Positions 50,727 to 59,842 of a DNA stretch of 64,000 nucleotides are shown one piece after another (the first letter of the stretch is position 1; each line of letters opens with the position of its first letter). Source of the DNA: Massilia sp. 9096. Lineage in GTDB: Bacteria > Pseudomonadota > Gammaproteobacteria > Burkholderiales > Burkholderiaceae_D. The translations under genes were made by a program, and so were the position numbers. The notes below the pieces were generated by a model. It ran no database searches. It was not told the origin of the DNA and saw nothing but the letters and a program-made list of their open reading frames with translations. The DNA lies in contig NZ_JQNN01000001.1 of the NCBI RefSeq assembly GCF_000745265.1, positions 1,674,001-1,738,000 on the forward strand, written 5' to 3'.

Positions 50727-53020
50727 CGACCGTCCCGGATGCGCGCCCGATCCAGCGGCAGGTCACGCAAGCGCAAGCCGCAGGCATCGTAAACCGCATT
50801 GGCGATCGCCGCCGCCGTCGGTCCCTGCGAGGCTTCGCCGGTGCCGAGGAAGGGCTGGCCCGGGCGGTCGATCAGGTGCACCTCGAGCGTGCGCGGCACC
50901 TGGTTGAAGCGCAGGATCGGGTAGCCGGCCCAGTCGCGGCTGAGGATCTGCTTGTCGTCGAAGCGCACCTTTTCCAGCAGCGTCCAGCTGGACGACTGGA
51001 TCACGCCGCCCTCGATCTGGTTGCGCACGCCGTCCGGGTTGACGATCTCGCCGCAATCGACCGCGACGGTCGCGCGCACGATGCGCACCAGGCCCGTTTC
51101 CCGCGTCAGCTCCACCTCGACCGCCATCGCGCAATACGCCGCCAGGTTCTTGTAGCGGGCAAAGGCGAAGCCGCGTCCGCGCGGCAAACCGGGGCCGGTG
51201 GGACGCTGCCACTGGTCCCAGCCGAAGCGGTCCCTGGCCTCGCGCACCACGTCGAGCGCGCGCGCATCCTGCAGGTGCGCCAGGCGGAACGCGACCGGAT
51301 CGAGGCCGCCCGAGTGCGCCAGCTCGTCCATGAAGCTCTCGATCGAGAACACGTTGCCGTAGGCTCCGAGCGAGCGCAGCGCCGAGGTGCGCAGCGGCGC
51401 GTCGGGCTGGAAGTGGCTGACGATGTGGCCGCTCTTGATCGGCCCTTGCAGGATGTAGTACGGGATGCCGTTGCGGTCGCCCGCGCCTTCCGGTTGCGGC
51501 GCCGGTTTCGCCGGCGGCGGCATGAAGGGCTTGGCCAGGTGGTTGGCGGCGAGCAGGTTGCCGGCCTTGCCGGGGCGCGTGTTGTGCGGCGGACTCCAGA
51601 CGTGGTACTGCCAGTCGACGATCTTGCCGCCGGCGTCCAGGCTGGCCTGCACGCTGGTCACCATCGGCGAGCCGAACGGTTCCCAGCCATGTTCGTCCTC
51701 GCGCATCCACTGCACGCGCACCGGGCGGCCCGGGTAGGCGCGCGCCAGCAGCGCGGCGTCGGCGGCGACGTCGTCGGCGGCGTTGTGGCCGTAGCAGCCG
51801 GAACCCTCGGTGTGGATACAGTGGATCGTGTCCTTGCCGGCGCCCAGCAGTTCGGCCAGCGCGTCACGCAACGGGTACACGCCCTGGCTGTGGGTCCAGA
51901 CCGTGTACTGGCCGTCCATCAGCTGCGCCACCGCGCACGAGGGGCCGATCGAGCCGTGCAGCTGGAGCGGGCGGCTGTACGACGCGCGCAGCGTCTTGGC
52001 GATGGCGGCGTTGGCGCCGGCGCCGTCGTAGATGGTCGAGTCCTGCGACGGCAGCGTACGCACCAGCGCCGCCGCGTCGCCATCCGCGCGCAGGGTCGAA
52101 GGCGTGTTCCAGCGCGCCGCGCGCGCCAGCACCGTCGCCGCCTTGATCGCGCGGTATTCGCCGTCGGCGATCACGGCCAGGAAGCGGCCGTCGACCACCA
52201 CCTTGAGCACGCCCGGCAGCGCCTGCACCGCCGCCGTATCGACGCCCTGCAGCTGGGCGCCCGGCGTGGGCGGACGCACCACGCGGCCGTGCACCATGGT
52301 CGGCAGGCGCAGGTCCTGCACATAGGCCGGGCCGCCGCTGACCTTGGCGGGAATGTCGACGCGCGCCAGGTTCTTGCCGGCGATCGTGTGGGTGGCCGGG
52401 TCGCGCGGCAGCGCCTTGCCGTCGGCGCGCAGGTGCAGGTCGTGGCCGACCAGCAGCTCGCCGTAGCTGGCCCGGCGGCCGTCCGGCGTGATGACGACGC
52501 CCTGGTCGAGCTTCAGGTTGCCCTGGTCGACCGTGAAACGCTGCGCGGCCAGGCCGAGCAGCACCGTGCGCACCTGGGCCGCGGCGTAGCGCAGCGCGGT
52601 GCCGCTGTCCTGCATCGAGTGGCTGCCGGCGGTGTAGCCCTCGTCCGGCGTGCGCGCGGTGTCCGCCGTCACCAGCGTGAGCCGGCCCGGCGTCACCTGC
52701 AGCTCTTCGGCCGCGACCTGCAGCAGCGCGGTCTTGATGCCCTGCCCCAGCTCGGCCTTGCCGGTGAAGATCGTGATCCGGTTGTCGGCGTCGATGCGGA
52801 TCCAGGCGTCCAGCCAGGGTTCCTTGTCCAGGCTGCCGGGCAGCTTGCCGCTCTTGTCGCCGCCCGCGGCCGCACCGTCGATGCCGCTCTCGCTGCCATT
52901 GCCCTGGCTCGATTGCCCGCCCTGCTGCGGCCACACCGGACCGAGCGCGAACAGCACCGTCAGCGAGCCGGCTGCGCCCAGCAGGCGCCGGCGTTTCGGA
53001 TTGCTAGGCTGGCCCGTCAT
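50723..53020 (-). CDS. Molybdenum hydroxylase large subunit, isoquinoline 1-oxidoreductase beta (IorB)-like
   Basis: This 765-residue subunit has a Tat-like N-terminus (NPKRRRLLGAAGSLTVLFALG). The layout is that of IorB-type enzymes: WIRIDADNRITIFTGKAELGQG at the start, MREDEHGWEPFGSP, AVDCGEIVNPDGVRNQIEGG and the catalytic Glu in FLGTGEASQGP near 726. Such two-subunit enzymes lack the FAD protein and hydroxylate N-heterocycles or aldehydes, passing electrons to a cytochrome c, which is encoded here as well. It is the last gene of the operon and overlaps the upstream [2Fe-2S] gene by four bases (ATGA). Confidence 0.87.
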   Translation of the reverse strand: MTGQPSNPKRRRLLGAAGSLTVLFALGPVWPQQGGQSSQGNGSESGIDGAAAGGDKSGKLPGSLDKEPWLDAWIRIDADNRITIFTGKAELGQGIKTALLQVAAEELQVTPGRLTLVTADTARTPDEGYTAGSHSMQDSGTALRYAAAQVRTVLLGLAAQRFTVDQGNLKLDQGVVITPDGRRASYGELLVGHDLHLRADGKALPRDPATHTIAGKNLARVDIPAKVSGGPAYVQDLRLPTMVHGRVVRPPTPGAQLQGVDTAAVQALPGVLKVVVDGRFLAVIADGEYRAIKAATVLARAARWNTPSTLRADGDAAALVRTLPSQDSTIYDGAGANAAIAKTLRASYSRPLQLHGSIGPSCAVAQLMDGQYTVWTHSQGVYPLRDALAELLGAGKDTIHCIHTEGSGCYGHNAADDVAADAALLARAYPGRPVRVQWMREDEHGWEPFGSPMVTSVQASLDAGGKIVDWQYHVWSPPHNTRPGKAGNLLAANHLAKPFMPPPAKPAPQPEGAGDRNGIPYYILQGPIKSGHIVSHFQPDAPLRTSALRSLGAYGNVFSIESFMDELAHSGGLDPVAFRLAHLQDARALDVVREARDRFGWDQWQRPTGPGLPRGRGFAFARYKNLAAYCAMAVEVELTRETGLVRIVRATVAVDCGEIVNPDGVRNQIEGGVIQSSSWTLLEKVRFDDKQILSRDWAGYPILRFNQVPRTLEVHLIDRPGQPFLGTGEASQGPTAAAIANAVYDACGLRLRDLPLDRARIRDGR

Positions 53021-53502
53021 GCTTTCGCTCCCGGCCCGGCATGCATCGCGTCGGCCGCGCGCCGCACCGCGCGCAGGATGCGCATATGGGTGCCGCAGCG
53101 GCACAGGTTGGGCATCATGTGCTCGCGGATCTGGTCGTCGGTGGGCGCGGCGGTGTGCTCGACCAGCTCGGTGGCGCGCATGATCATGCCGGCGATGCAG
53201 TAGCCGCATTGCGCCGCCTGTTCTTCGATGAAGGCGCGCTGCAGCACACCCGGCGCATCCGCCGTGCCGAGGCCTTCGACGGTGCGCACGGCGCGCGTAC
53301 CGACCAGCGACACCGGCACCAGGCAGGACATCACTGCGGCATCGTCGAGCATCACGGTGCAGGCGCCGCATTGGCCCAGCCCGCAGCCGAACTTGGCGCC
53401 GTTCATCTGCAGGTCGTTACGCAGCACGTACAGCAACGGGGTGTCGGGATCGGTGTCGACCGCGTGCGGCTTGCCGTTCACGCGCAAATTGAATGTGGTC
53501 AT
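53017..53502 (-). CDS. [2Fe-2S] subunit of an IorA-type molybdenum hydroxylase
   Basis: This 161-residue iron-sulfur protein carries both cluster motifs: [16 protein letters not shown] with a later SCLVPV, and CGYCIAGMIM with LCRCGTHMRI. There is no export signal, so it would travel with the Tat-signalled large subunit. The ATG at 53502 is the usual IorA-like start; 14 further upstream residues are unlikely. Its start overlaps the cytochrome gene's stop and its stop overlaps the large-subunit start, so all three are co-translated. Confidence 0.88.
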   Translation of the reverse strand: MTTFNLRVNGKPHAVDTDPDTPLLYVLRNDLQMNGAKFGCGLGQCGACTVMLDDAAVMSCLVPVSLVGTRAVRTVEGLGTADAPGVLQRAFIEEQAAQCGYCIAGMIMRATELVEHTAAPTDDQIREHMMPNLCRCGTHMRILRAVRRAADAMHAGPGAKA

Positions 53503-54839
53503 GGCTGCTTGGCTTTCCGGACACTGTCCTCGATATGGTCCCACGGGTCCTTGCCGGCGCCGTAGCGGCGCAGGTAGGCGGCCAGCGCGGCGGTCTGCTG
53601 GTCGGTCAGGATCGCGCCGAATGCCGGCATCCAGCGCGCCGGTTCGCCGTTCGGCGGCTGGATGCCGTCGTGGACGATGTGGATCAGGCTGCGCGGGTCG
53701 GGGTCGTACAGCGCCACCGCCTTTTGCAGCGGCAGCGCGGCGCCCGAGCTTTCCGAGCGGCCCAGCGCATGGCAGCGCGCGCAGGCGTTTTCATACACCG
53801 CATGGCCCTCGCGCATGCGCGCGTCGGCTTCGATCGCGTCCGGGGCCGGCAGGTTGCCGGCGGTGCGGGCGCGCGGCGCATCGTGCGGCGCCTTTTCCAT
53901 GTATGAGTGGACCCAGGTCGCCAGCGCCGTCACGTCGCGCTGGTCGGCAAAGCGCAGGTTCTCGACCACCGACTGCATCGGGCCACCGGCCGCGGCGTGA
54001 TCAAGCGCGATGCCGGTGCGCAGATAGCTTGCCAGCTGCTCGGCCGTCCACGGCAGCGGCGACGGCGAATGCTGGTTCAGCGCCGGCACATACCAGCCCT
54101 CGGCCTCGCCGCCATCCAGGTAGCGCTTGGTGTCGGTGCCGCCCAGCTTGGTGCGCGGGGTGTGGCAGGCGCCGCAGTGGGCCACCGCGTCGGCCAGGTA
54201 GGCGCCGCGGTTCCATTCGGCGCTCTGGTGCACGTCGGGCGCCCAGGCGTCGTCCTTCTTCAGGTACAGCACGTTCCAGAACGCCACCAGCGGCCGGAAG
54301 CCGAACGGGAAGTTCAGGCTGTTGCCGTGCGCCGGCGCATCGAGTGCGGGCCGGGTCATCAGGTAGGCGTACAGCGCGTGCACGTCTTCCTGCTTCATGT
54401 GGGTGTAGTAATCGTAGGGGAAGGCCGGATACAGCAGGTGGCCGTCGCGCGAGACGCCCTCGCGCAGCGCGCGCGCGAAGGCCTGTTCGCTCCAGGCGCC
54501 GATGCCGGTGCGCGCGTCCGGCGTGATGTTGGTGCTGTAGACGGTGCCGAACGGCGTCGCCAGCGCCAGGCCGCCGGCGTAAGGACGCGAGGGATCGACC
54601 GTGTGGCAGGCGGCGCAGCTGCCCAGCGCCGCGAGCTGGCGGCCATGCTCGACGGTGGCGGCGTCGAAGGCCTGCGCCGCGGCCCGGCCCTGGGGCGCCG
54701 GCTGGGGTTCGAGGGCGGGACGCCACATGATCGCGCAGCCGGCCAGCGCCAGCAGGATCAGCGCGCCCAGCACCACCCAGCGCAGGCGATGCGCGCCATG
54801 ACGGCGGGGATGGTGCGGCGGTCGAGGGTCGTGGTCCAT
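53499..54839 (-). CDS. Tri-haem membrane-bound cytochrome c (electron acceptor of the IorAB-like enzyme)
   Basis: This 446-residue protein has one N-terminal anchor helix (about 21-38) and three CxxCH haem sites: CAACH (75-79), CGACH and CARCH. The arrangement matches the cytochrome subunits of membrane alcohol and aldehyde dehydrogenases. Together with the two following genes it forms a complex in which electrons go from the Mo centre through [2Fe-2S] clusters and haems to the respiratory chain. The start at 54839 gives a short basic cytoplasmic end before the anchor. It is the first gene of the operon. Confidence 0.9.
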   Translation of the reverse strand: MDHDPRPPHHPRRHGAHRLRWVVLGALILLALAGCAIMWRPALEPQPAPQGRAAAQAFDAATVEHGRQLAALGSCAACHTVDPSRPYAGGLALATPFGTVYSTNITPDARTGIGAWSEQAFARALREGVSRDGHLLYPAFPYDYYTHMKQEDVHALYAYLMTRPALDAPAHGNSLNFPFGFRPLVAFWNVLYLKKDDAWAPDVHQSAEWNRGAYLADAVAHCGACHTPRTKLGGTDTKRYLDGGEAEGWYVPALNQHSPSPLPWTAEQLASYLRTGIALDHAAAGGPMQSVVENLRFADQRDVTALATWVHSYMEKAPHDAPRARTAGNLPAPDAIEADARMREGHAVYENACARCHALGRSESSGAALPLQKAVALYDPDPRSLIHIVHDGIQPPNGEPARWMPAFGAILTDQQTAALAAYLRRYGAGKDPWDHIEDSVRKAKQP

Positions 54840-55010
54840 GAGGGCTCCGTGTTGATCTGTCAATGGTGGCGGCCACGAGCAACCGGGTCTGTTCGCCAGG
54901 ACACAGAGCGCTCGACGCGCGCCAAGCCTTCCATTTTGTAATGAACAAATGGCAAATCCTTTCCTGTCGGATTTATACTGGCAGTTTTGCCGCTTCGAAG
55001 GATTGTCCCG

Positions 55011-56996
55011 ATGATTCGTCCCGCCCTGTCCCTGATGGCCGCGCTCGTCGCCCTGGCCTGTGCCCAACCGGCCGCGTTCGCCGCCGACGCCAACGGCGCC
55101 GCCGCAAGCGCCGCTTCAAACGCCGAGCCGCATGCCGACGCCAAGCCGGACCTGCGCGCGCGCTACACCAAGTACGAGTACCGCATCCCGATGCGCGACG
55201 GCACCCGCCTGTTCACCGTGGTGTACGTACCGAAGGACGCTTCGAAGACCTATCCCTTCCTGGTCAACCGCACGCCCTACAGCGCCGGCGTGCAGGCCGA
55301 GGGCGAGCTGCACTACGGCGAGGACTGGTTCCCGGCGCAGATCGGGCCGTCGAAGGAATTCGAGGACGCCGGCTACATCTTCGTGAAGCAGGACGTGCGC
55401 GGGCGCTACATGTCCGAGGGCAAATGGGTCGAGATGACGCCGCACGTGAACCCGCAGCGCGGCGCCGGCGAAGGCCAGGAAAGCGCCGACATGTACGACA
55501 CCATGGAGTGGCTGCTCAAGCACGTCCCCAACAACAACGGCAAGGCCGGCATCTACGGCATCAGCTACCCGGGCTTCTACACCTCGGCCAGCATCATCGA
55601 CTCGCACCCGTCGATCAAGGCGGCCTCGCCCCAGGCGCCGGTGACCGATCTATATATGGGCGACGACTCCTACCATGGCGGCGCCTTCATGCTGGCGGCG
55701 AACTTCGGCTTCTACGCCTCGTTCACCGAGCAGCAGAACCCGACGCCGCTGCCCAAGACCTGGGGCGAGTTCGACTACGGCGCCGCCAACGCCTACGACT
55801 TCTTCCTCGAGAAGCTGACCATGTCGAACATCCTGGCCACGCTCACGCCGCAGCAGCGCGCGCTGCTGGCGCCGACCATCGAGCACGACACCTACGACGA
55901 ATTCTGGAAGATCCGCGCGATCGCCCCGCACCTGAAAGGCGTCAAGGCGGCGGTGCTGAGCGTCGGCGGCTGGTTCGATGCGGAAGACCCGCAAGGTCCG
56001 TTCACGACCTACGATGCGGTCAAGCGCTACAACAAGGGCAACTACAACGGCCTGGTGATCGGTCCATGGGTGCACGGCGGCTGGGCGCGCTACGACGGCA
56101 GGAAGCTGGGCGACGTCTCGTTCGACAGCGCCACCGGCGCCTACTTCCGCAGCCACATCCAGTTCCCCTTCTTCGAGGAGCACCTGAAGGGCGTCAAGCC
56201 CGCCGACAAATTGGCCGAGGTGACGGTGTTCGAGACCGGCTCCAACGTCTGGCGCCAGTACGGCACCTGGCCGCCGGTGCAGGCCAAGCCGCGCACGCTG
56301 TACTTCGGCGCGCACGGGACGCTGGGCTGGCAGCAGCCGGCGGCGAACGCGAGCGGCGCCGGCTACGACGAATACGTCGCCGACCCGCACAAGCCGGTGC
56401 CCTACGTCGCCTACCCGACCACCGACGTGCCGCAGGAGTACATGGTCTCGGACCAGCGCTTCGCCGCCACGCGCCCGGACGTGCTGGTCTACCAGACCCC
56501 GGTGCTGGAAGAGGACGTGACCCTCGCGGGCCCGGTCAATCCGAAGCTGTTCGTCTCCACCAGCGGCACCGACGCCGACTGGGTGGTCAAGCTGATCGAC
56601 GTGTATCCGCCAGCCTACCCGGGCGGCGAGCGGCCCGCGCGCGGCAGCGACGTCGCCACGCCCGCGTCGACCATGGCCGGCTACCAGATGCTGGTGCGCG
56701 GCAATCCGATGCGCGGCAAGTTCCGCCACGGCTTCGAGCAGCCCGAGGCCTTCACCCCCGGCAAGGTCGAGCAGGTCGACTACTACCTCGGCCAGGTCAA
56801 CCACACCTTCCGCCGCGGCCACCGCATCATGGTCCAGGTGCAGAGTTCGTGGTTCCCGCTGGTCGACCTGAACCCGCAGACCTTCACCCACATCCCGACC
56901 GCCAAGCCGGAAGATTTCAAGGCCGCGACCCAGCGCGTGTATCACGCCGCGGCGACGCCGTCCGGGCTGCAGGTGCTGGCGCTGCCGTCGCATTGA
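55011..56996 (+). CDS. CocE/NonD family hydrolase (X-Pro dipeptidyl-peptidase S15-like), secreted
   Basis: This 661-residue exported hydrolase has a signal peptide (1-24, ending AFAAD). The alpha/beta-hydrolase core shows IPMRDGTRLFTVVYVP, DVRGRYMSEG, the nucleophile elbow GISYPGF and the acid and His candidates in FDAEDPQGPF and GPWVHGGW. A C-terminal jelly-roll follows (FVSTSGTDADWVVKLIDVYP). Family members cleave esters such as glutaryl-7-ACA or cocaine, or peptides after proline. The ATG at 55011 has AAGGA upstream. The next gene, also a secreted hydrolase, follows at 25 bases. Confidence 0.9.
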   Translation: MIRPALSLMAALVALACAQPAAFAADANGAAASAASNAEPHADAKPDLRARYTKYEYRIPMRDGTRLFTVVYVPKDASKTYPFLVNRTPYSAGVQAEGELHYGEDWFPAQIGPSKEFEDAGYIFVKQDVRGRYMSEGKWVEMTPHVNPQRGAGEGQESADMYDTMEWLLKHVPNNNGKAGIYGISYPGFYTSASIIDSHPSIKAASPQAPVTDLYMGDDSYHGGAFMLAANFGFYASFTEQQNPTPLPKTWGEFDYGAANAYDFFLEKLTMSNILATLTPQQRALLAPTIEHDTYDEFWKIRAIAPHLKGVKAAVLSVGGWFDAEDPQGPFTTYDAVKRYNKGNYNGLVIGPWVHGGWARYDGRKLGDVSFDSATGAYFRSHIQFPFFEEHLKGVKPADKLAEVTVFETGSNVWRQYGTWPPVQAKPRTLYFGAHGTLGWQQPAANASGAGYDEYVADPHKPVPYVAYPTTDVPQEYMVSDQRFAATRPDVLVYQTPVLEEDVTLAGPVNPKLFVSTSGTDADWVVKLIDVYPPAYPGGERPARGSDVATPASTMAGYQMLVRGNPMRGKFRHGFEQPEAFTPGKVEQVDYYLGQVNHTFRRGHRIMVQVQSSWFPLVDLNPQTFTHIPTAKPEDFKAATQRVYHAAATPSGLQVLALPSH

Positions 56997-57021
56997 TACC
57001 GCCAACGACACAGGAGAACCC

Positions 57022-57936
57022 ATGCGCACACGCTTCCTCTTTTCGCTCGGCCTGTGCCTCGCCGCCGGCCTGGCCCACGCCGCGCCGGCCACGACCCCGC
57101 GCGCCGTGATCGCCGACCCGGCGCCGGACCCGGCCCACCCGGCCGCCAACCGCGAGGTGCTGGTGATGAGCCACGGCGACGGCATGAACGCGCTGTTCAT
57201 GCTGGCCGCCGGCGCCGGCCCGAAGCCAACCATGCTGCTGCTGCACGGCCTGCCCGGCAACGAGCAGAACCTCGACCTGGCCCAGGCCGCGCGCCGCGCC
57301 GGCTGGAACGTGCTGACCCTGCACTACCGCGGCAGCTGGGGCTCGCCCGGGCGCTTCAGCCTGGCCAATGCCGGCCAGGACGTCGATGCCGCGATGGCTT
57401 ACCTAGGGCAGCCGGAGGTCCAGCGCACCTACCTGATCGACCCGGCGCGCATCGTCATCGCCGGCCACAGCATGGGCGGCTTCTTCGCGGCGCGCTACGC
57501 GGCCCGCCACGACGACGTTCTCGGCGCGATCCTGCTCGATCCGTGGAACGTCGGCGCCTCGGCCAAGAACCTGGTGGCCCATCCGGAACAGCGCCAGGAC
57601 GCCATCGCCGCGATGGGCGAGGACTTCGGCAATGCGCTGGCCGGCACCGACGCCGCCGCGCTCACGGGCGAGGCCGAACGCCACGCGCGCGACTGGGACC
57701 TGGTCGACGACGCCCCGGCCCTGGCCGCCAAGCCGCTGCTGCTGGTCGGCGCCGAGCGCGGCAACGCGCGCCAGGTGGCGCCGCTGGCGGACGCGGTGCG
57801 CGCGCGCGGCGGCAAGCTGCTGCGCGCCCAGACCCTGGCCAGCGACCACGCGTTTTCCGACCGGCGCATCGCCTTGTCCAGCCTGGTGGTCGGGTGGCTG
57901 GATGGGCTGCGCGGACGCGCCGCCGCAGCCCGCTGA
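57022..57936 (+). CDS. Secreted alpha/beta-fold hydrolase
   Basis: This 304-residue protein has a signal peptide (1-20, LAHA). It has the oxyanion motif LLLHGLPGNEQN, the nucleophile elbow GHSMGG and a probable His in ASDHAFSDRRIAL. It belongs to the general esterase/peptidase group (dienelactone-hydrolase or S9-like) and its substrate cannot be read. Proximity to the CocE-like gene suggests one transcript and a common role in breaking down esters or peptides outside the cytoplasm. An ACAGGAG ribosome site precedes the ATG. Confidence 0.85.
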   Translation: MRTRFLFSLGLCLAAGLAHAAPATTPRAVIADPAPDPAHPAANREVLVMSHGDGMNALFMLAAGAGPKPTMLLLHGLPGNEQNLDLAQAARRAGWNVLTLHYRGSWGSPGRFSLANAGQDVDAAMAYLGQPEVQRTYLIDPARIVIAGHSMGGFFAARYAARHDDVLGAILLDPWNVGASAKNLVAHPEQRQDAIAAMGEDFGNALAGTDAAALTGEAERHARDWDLVDDAPALAAKPLLLVGAERGNARQVAPLADAVRARGGKLLRAQTLASDHAFSDRRIALSSLVVGWLDGLRGRAAAAR

Positions 57937-58115
57937 GTTCGTGCAAGCGCGTAACCTTTGTTGCAATCGTTGCGCGCTTCCGACAAATTTTGTTCAAAAT
58001 CTTGTTGACAAGATCGTAGGGGCCGGCGAGCTCATCAATTTCATCATCTTCAATTGATTTCATAATATCGTTGAGGGAGAATGCGCGGTCTTCTTCCCGC
58101 CCAGTCTGCCTCCCG

Positions 58116-59771
58116 ATGACCGAACGTATTGACCGTCACCTGAAGTGGCTCGGCGCCCTGATCCTGGCCATCGTCGCGGTCCTTGCCGCGCTGCCCTACC
58201 TGAGCAGCCGCGAGGCCGATGCGACGATGGCGGCGCTGTCCCAGGTGGCGGCGCGCGAGCGCACCTACGAGGAGCTGCTCGGCGCCCTGATCGACGCGGA
58301 AACCGGGCAGCGCGGCTTCATCGTCACCGGCGACCCGGCCTTCCTGGCCGACTACGACGCCGGCCTGGCCACGGTGGCGGCCAAGCTTCGCACCCTGCGC
58401 GCCGGCCCGACCGGCGGCGACGAAGGTGCGGCGCTGGAGCGCATCGCCGCCCTGACCGCGCGCAAGATGGCCGAGATGGCCGACACCATCGCACTGCGCC
58501 GCGCGCACGGATTCGAGGCCGCCGGACGCGCCGTCGCCGACCTGCGCGGCAAGCACGACATGGACAGCCTGCGCGCGCTGATCGGGCAGCGGGTCGCCGC
58601 GCTGGCCGCGCGCCGCGCGGCGCTGCGCCAGCGTACCCACGCGACACTGGCCGACAACAGCGTGCTGGGCATCATCGCCAGCCTGGTCAGCGGCGCGGTG
58701 GTGTTCCTGGCGCTGTTCGTGGCCGCGCGCCACCTGCGCGAGCGCGCCGAGGCGGCCGCGCAGGCGCGCGTGCGCAACCAGCGCCTCGAAGTGACGGCGC
58801 AGATGCTGCAGGCGCTCGACAGCCTGACCGCCAACGCCGAGCTGCCGGCGATCCTGCCGGTGTTCCTGGCGCGCCTGCTACCCGGCAGCGCCGGCGCCGT
58901 CTACCTGTACCGCAGTTCGCGCGACTTCCTGCAGCTGGCCGCGCTGTGGGGCGAGGCCGCGGACGCCGGCGCGGCCCACGACGAGCTGATCAACCCCGGC
59001 GAATGCTGGGGCCTGCGGTTCGGCGGCCCGCACCTCGCGCGCGGCGCGGACAGCCTGCGCTGTCCCCATGGGAGACATGCGGGGCCCGCCGCGGCAGGCG
59101 ACGCCGGCCTCGAGCAGTTGTGCGTGCCGATGGTCTCGCAGGGCGAGGTGATCGGCCTGCTGGTCGTGCGGCGCCCGCGCGGCGCGGCGGAGATCGAGCA
59201 GACGGTCGCGGTGACGGTCGCCGAGCAGCTCGCGCTGGGGATCAGCAACATCAACCTGCGCGAGATGCTGCGGCGCCAATCGAGCGTCGACGAGTTGACC
59301 GGCCTGTACAACCGGCGCTACTTCGACGAAGCGGTCAAGCGCGAAGTGTTTCGCGCCGAGCGCAAGGGCGCGCCGTTCGCGCTGGTGATGGTCGACCTCG
59401 ACCACTTCAAGCGCATGAACGACATGCACGGGCACGATGCCGGCGACCTGGCGCTGCAAGCGGCCGCGCGCTGCCTGCAGGACGGCATCCGGCGCAGCGA
59501 CCTGGCCTGCCGCTACGGCGGCGAAGAAATGGCGCTGCTGCTGGTCGATTGCGACGCCCTGGCTGCGACCCGCTGCGCCGAAGCGATCCGTGCGGCCATC
59601 GCGGCGCTGTCGCTGGAACAGCGCAGCGCGCGCCTGCCCGGCTTGACCGCCTCGTTCGGCGTCGCGGCCTGGCCGGACCATGGCGCCACCCCCGAAGACT
59701 TGCTCAAGGCGGCCGACCGCGCGCTGTACGCGTCCAAGCATGCCGGACGCGACCGGGTGACGCTGGCCTGA
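58116..59771 (+). CDS. Membrane diguanylate cyclase (CHASE3-GAF-GGDEF)
   Basis: This 551-residue signalling protein has membrane helices near 12-30 and 187-207 flanking a CHASE3 sensor (TYEELLGALIDAETGQRGFIVTG). A GAF-like domain (about 245-380) and a C-terminal GGDEF domain follow. The active-site loop reads YGGEEM (Gly468-Glu471), a functional variant, and an inhibitory RxxD site (RRSD) sits five residues before it, so product inhibition by c-di-GMP is expected. It should make c-di-GMP in response to an envelope signal. It has its own AT-rich upstream region and seems monocistronic. Confidence 0.92.
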   Translation: MTERIDRHLKWLGALILAIVAVLAALPYLSSREADATMAALSQVAARERTYEELLGALIDAETGQRGFIVTGDPAFLADYDAGLATVAAKLRTLRAGPTGGDEGAALERIAALTARKMAEMADTIALRRAHGFEAAGRAVADLRGKHDMDSLRALIGQRVAALAARRAALRQRTHATLADNSVLGIIASLVSGAVVFLALFVAARHLRERAEAAAQARVRNQRLEVTAQMLQALDSLTANAELPAILPVFLARLLPGSAGAVYLYRSSRDFLQLAALWGEAADAGAAHDELINPGECWGLRFGGPHLARGADSLRCPHGRHAGPAAAGDAGLEQLCVPMVSQGEVIGLLVVRRPRGAAEIEQTVAVTVAEQLALGISNINLREMLRRQSSVDELTGLYNRRYFDEAVKREVFRAERKGAPFALVMVDLDHFKRMNDMHGHDAGDLALQAAARCLQDGIRRSDLACRYGGEEMALLLVDCDALAATRCAEAIRAAIAALSLEQRSARLPGLTASFGVAAWPDHGATPEDLLKAADRALYASKHAGRDRVTLA

Positions 59772-59842
59772 GCCCGGGCTGGCGCCGTCAATACGGCTGT
59801 GCTAGCCTTGCCGGATCGTCCACCCGCCCACCAGGAACCCCC